NCBI GenBank assembly: GCA_964630265.1
Contig: CAZVRW010000018.1
Span: 1-56,479, forward strand
Length of the DNA: 56,479 bases
Direction of reading: 5' to 3'
DNA from: CAZBWP01 sp964630265
GTDB lineage: Bacteria; Pseudomonadota; Alphaproteobacteria; Rhodospirillales; Defluviicoccaceae
Made by a program: the position numbers and the translations under genes. A model generated the notes under the pieces. The model was given only the letters and a program-made list of their open reading frames with translations. It did no database searches and was not told the DNA's origin. Positions 55,267 through 56,479 of the stretch are shown here, piece by piece. How positions within the stretch are numbered: the first letter of the stretch is position 1; each line of letters opens with the position of its first letter.

Positions 55267-55689
55267 CGCGCTGCGCCCCCTCGGCCGCTTTGGCAGCGCG
55301 TGCCTGGAGGAGCCGAGGTGGCCAAGCCACGCGGACCCCGAGACGACGTCGGGCTCCGGGCCCACGCGCGACAAGGCGGTCGACGCCAGGCTGACGGGGG
55401 GGGAGGAGCTGGGTTCCAAGGGTCTCCGCTGCCATGTCCACGGCTTGCCGGAGGCGTTGCCGGAGGCGTTGCAGAAGGCGTTGCGCACCGTTCGTCGGGT
55501 CAGGTCCCGTGGCGGGACGTGCCCCCCTCGCGGGGCGGCGGACCGCGTCCGATGCACTGAGAACCTTGGTGACTGTCCACGTGTTGCGATCGACGGCTAC
55601 AAAGAGCACAAAATGATGCTTGGGTGAAAACGGTTCCAGGTCAAGCCACCACCCGCGACGCCGTGTCCGCGCCTTGACGATGCGCGACA
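55267..55689. other. 423-bp region without a confirmed gene
   Basis: The region has a short tandem repeat of GGAGGCGTTGCC near 55449. On the minus strand around 55560-55690 there is an unassigned peptide-like stretch (RRRGWWLDLEPFSPKHHFVL and NTWTVTKVLSASDAV) that might be a remnant of a mobile-element or toxin gene. I do not recognise it and see no intact start and end. Confidence 0.4.
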
Positions 55690-55705
55690 ACGTCATATGT
55701 GACGT
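55690..55705 (+). promoter_or_regulatory. Perfect palindrome, candidate toxin-antitoxin operator
   Basis: ACGTCA-TATG-TGACGT is a perfect inverted repeat ending six bases before the PIN toxin ATG. Type II toxin-antitoxin operons are usually repressed by the antitoxin through such sites. Confidence 0.6.
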
Positions 55706-55711
55706 CTCAAC

Positions 55712-56129
55712 ATGAAGGTCGTACTGGACACCGACGTGATCCTCGCCGCCGTCCTCAGCGATCGCGGCGCCTCGCGTCAACTGCTCCTGAGGGTATTGGA
55801 CGGCGACCTGTCGGCGGGGGGTATCGGTGCCGCTGATGCTCGAGTGCGAGGCGATTCTGAAGCGTCCGCAGCATCTGCGGGCGAGCGGCCTCAGCGTGGA
55901 CGACGCCGGGATCATGCTCGACCAGCTCGCCGCGTCCTTGCAGCCGGTGGACCTGTTCTTTCTGTGGCGACCGCTGCTCCGTGACGCCGAGGATGACATG
56001 GTCCTGGCGACGGCGGTGAACGGTGGGGCGGGCGTGATCGTCAGGTTCAACGTCAACGATTTCGGCGATGTGCCGCGCCGGTTCGGCATCGAAGTCAGCC
56101 GTCCCGGTGATCTGTTGAGGAGGCTTTGA
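55712..56129 (+). pseudogene. PIN-domain toxin, frame broken by a +1 shift in a G run
   Basis: The N-terminal part (MKVVLDTDVILAAVLSDRGA) and the C-terminal part (PLMLECEAILKRPQHL, AEDDMVLATAVNGGAG, RFNVNDFGDV) together make a complete PIN ribonuclease with all four acidic residues, but in two frames. The switch falls at six consecutive G (55816-55821); with five G the frame reads GDLSAGVSVPLM and is continuous, about 138 residues. It is either a real mutation or a homopolymer sequencing error. The antitoxin gene follows with overlap. Confidence 0.85.
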
Positions 56130-56380
56130 TGCGGACCTCCAACTATCCCCTCCGGGTTCCCGCCTCGATCATGGAAGAGGCGAAGAAGGCCGCCGCCCAG
56201 GACGGTGTCTCGCTCAACCAGTTCATCAGCACGGCGCTGGCCGAGAAGGTTTCGGCCCTTCGCGCTGAAGCGGTGCTGAGCGAGCGAGCACGCCGCGCCG
56301 ACCGGGGCAAGTTCGACGAGGTCATGTCCCGGGCAGGCGGAACGCCGTCACGCGAAGGGGACGACTTGCCGGAGCATTAA
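56129..56380 (+). CDS. Ribbon-helix-helix antitoxin (HicB-C/CopG-like)
   Basis: The 83-residue protein has a ribbon-helix-helix core (NYPLRVPASIMEEAKKAAAQ, then DGVSLNQFISTALAEKVSAL) as found in HicB-type antitoxins paired with PIN toxins. GAGGAGG lies five bases before ATG 56129, whose first base is the last of the toxin stop (TGATG). The C-terminal tail would bind the toxin. It may repress the operon at the upstream palindrome. Confidence 0.85.
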   Translation: MRTSNYPLRVPASIMEEAKKAAAQDGVSLNQFISTALAEKVSALRAEAVLSERARRADRGKFDEVMSRAGGTPSREGDDLPEH

Positions 56381-56479
56381 TCTGCCCGCCGCGCGTTACG
56401 TGGTGAGGAACTGCTGCATCGCGATACCCGCACCACCCGGCCAGCACCCCCAGCGCGGCCATGAGGATCCCCTGCGCCT
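56381..56479. other. Right edge, possible end of a minus-strand membrane protein gene
   Basis: On the minus strand a hydrophobic stretch (AQGILMAALGVLAG) appears in one frame and a plausible end (GIAMQQFLTT then stop) in another. It is too short to decide whether this is a gene, a frameshift or noise. Confidence 0.25.

Noticed and set aside
55560..55690. Minus-strand peptide with GWWLDLEPFSPKHHF as a transposase or toxin fragment
   Set aside because: I cannot place it in a family and it lacks intact ends; it is listed only as a possible remnant in the intergenic entry.

Overview
The window is about 56 kb of high-GC DNA that reads as an alphaproteobacterial chromosome scaffold, most likely of the Rhodospirillales type. 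Supporting signs are a Pho regulon in the order phoR-pstSCAB-phoU-phoB, a long-form PstC, an alphaproteobacterial-style GyrA, a CIRCE-controlled groES and a respiratory nitrate reductase cluster with a fused NarK. The genus is not certain. Two 100-base N runs (24359-24458 and 50220-50319) show that this is a draft assembly.

Layout: 1-2740 (minus strand) holds the start of groES with CIRCE, a GT2 glycosyltransferase and a FetAB-like ABC exporter. 2739-11022 (plus) holds a thioesterase and the complete phosphate-starvation locus behind a three-half-site Pho box. 11057-12076 (minus) is an HtrA-like protein whose catalytic residues appear to be missing. 12423-20540 (plus) carries uvrD/pcrA, a DsbA-like isomerase, prmA, a GT4 glycosyltransferase, a DEAD-box helicase and a lytic transglycosylase. 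20541-28122 is housekeeping: a small secreted protein, tRNA-Arg, an OmpA-like lipoprotein, gpt, a palindromic intergenic repeat, ssb, gyrA, coaD and tRNA-Lys. 28538-46755 is a nitrate/NO respiration island: a MoaD-like protein, a nitroreductase, an NnrS-like membrane protein, two Crp/Fnr regulators and two hemerythrins face a narK(fused)-narK-narGHJI-can operon, with FNR/Dnr-type palindromes in several upstream regions.

The most unusual part is 46865-53423. A sigma-54 type promoter with upstream tandem inverted repeats precedes a 790-residue secreted protein made almost entirely of Asn, Asp, Ser and Thr repeats. Next come a small secreted protein with a bacteriocin-like double-glycine motif, a periplasmic C39 cysteine peptidase, a lipoprotein and a convergent outer-membrane protein with an N-terminal coiled coil and a predicted beta-barrel. 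The parts list matches the Pseudomonas Fap functional-amyloid system (subunits, FapD C39 peptidase, FapE, FapF coiled-coil barrel), but the subunit sequences are very different. I propose a divergent Fap-like fibre secretion system. The window ends with a SOUL lipoprotein, a SYLF-domain protein and a PIN/RHH toxin-antitoxin pair whose toxin frame is broken at a G run.
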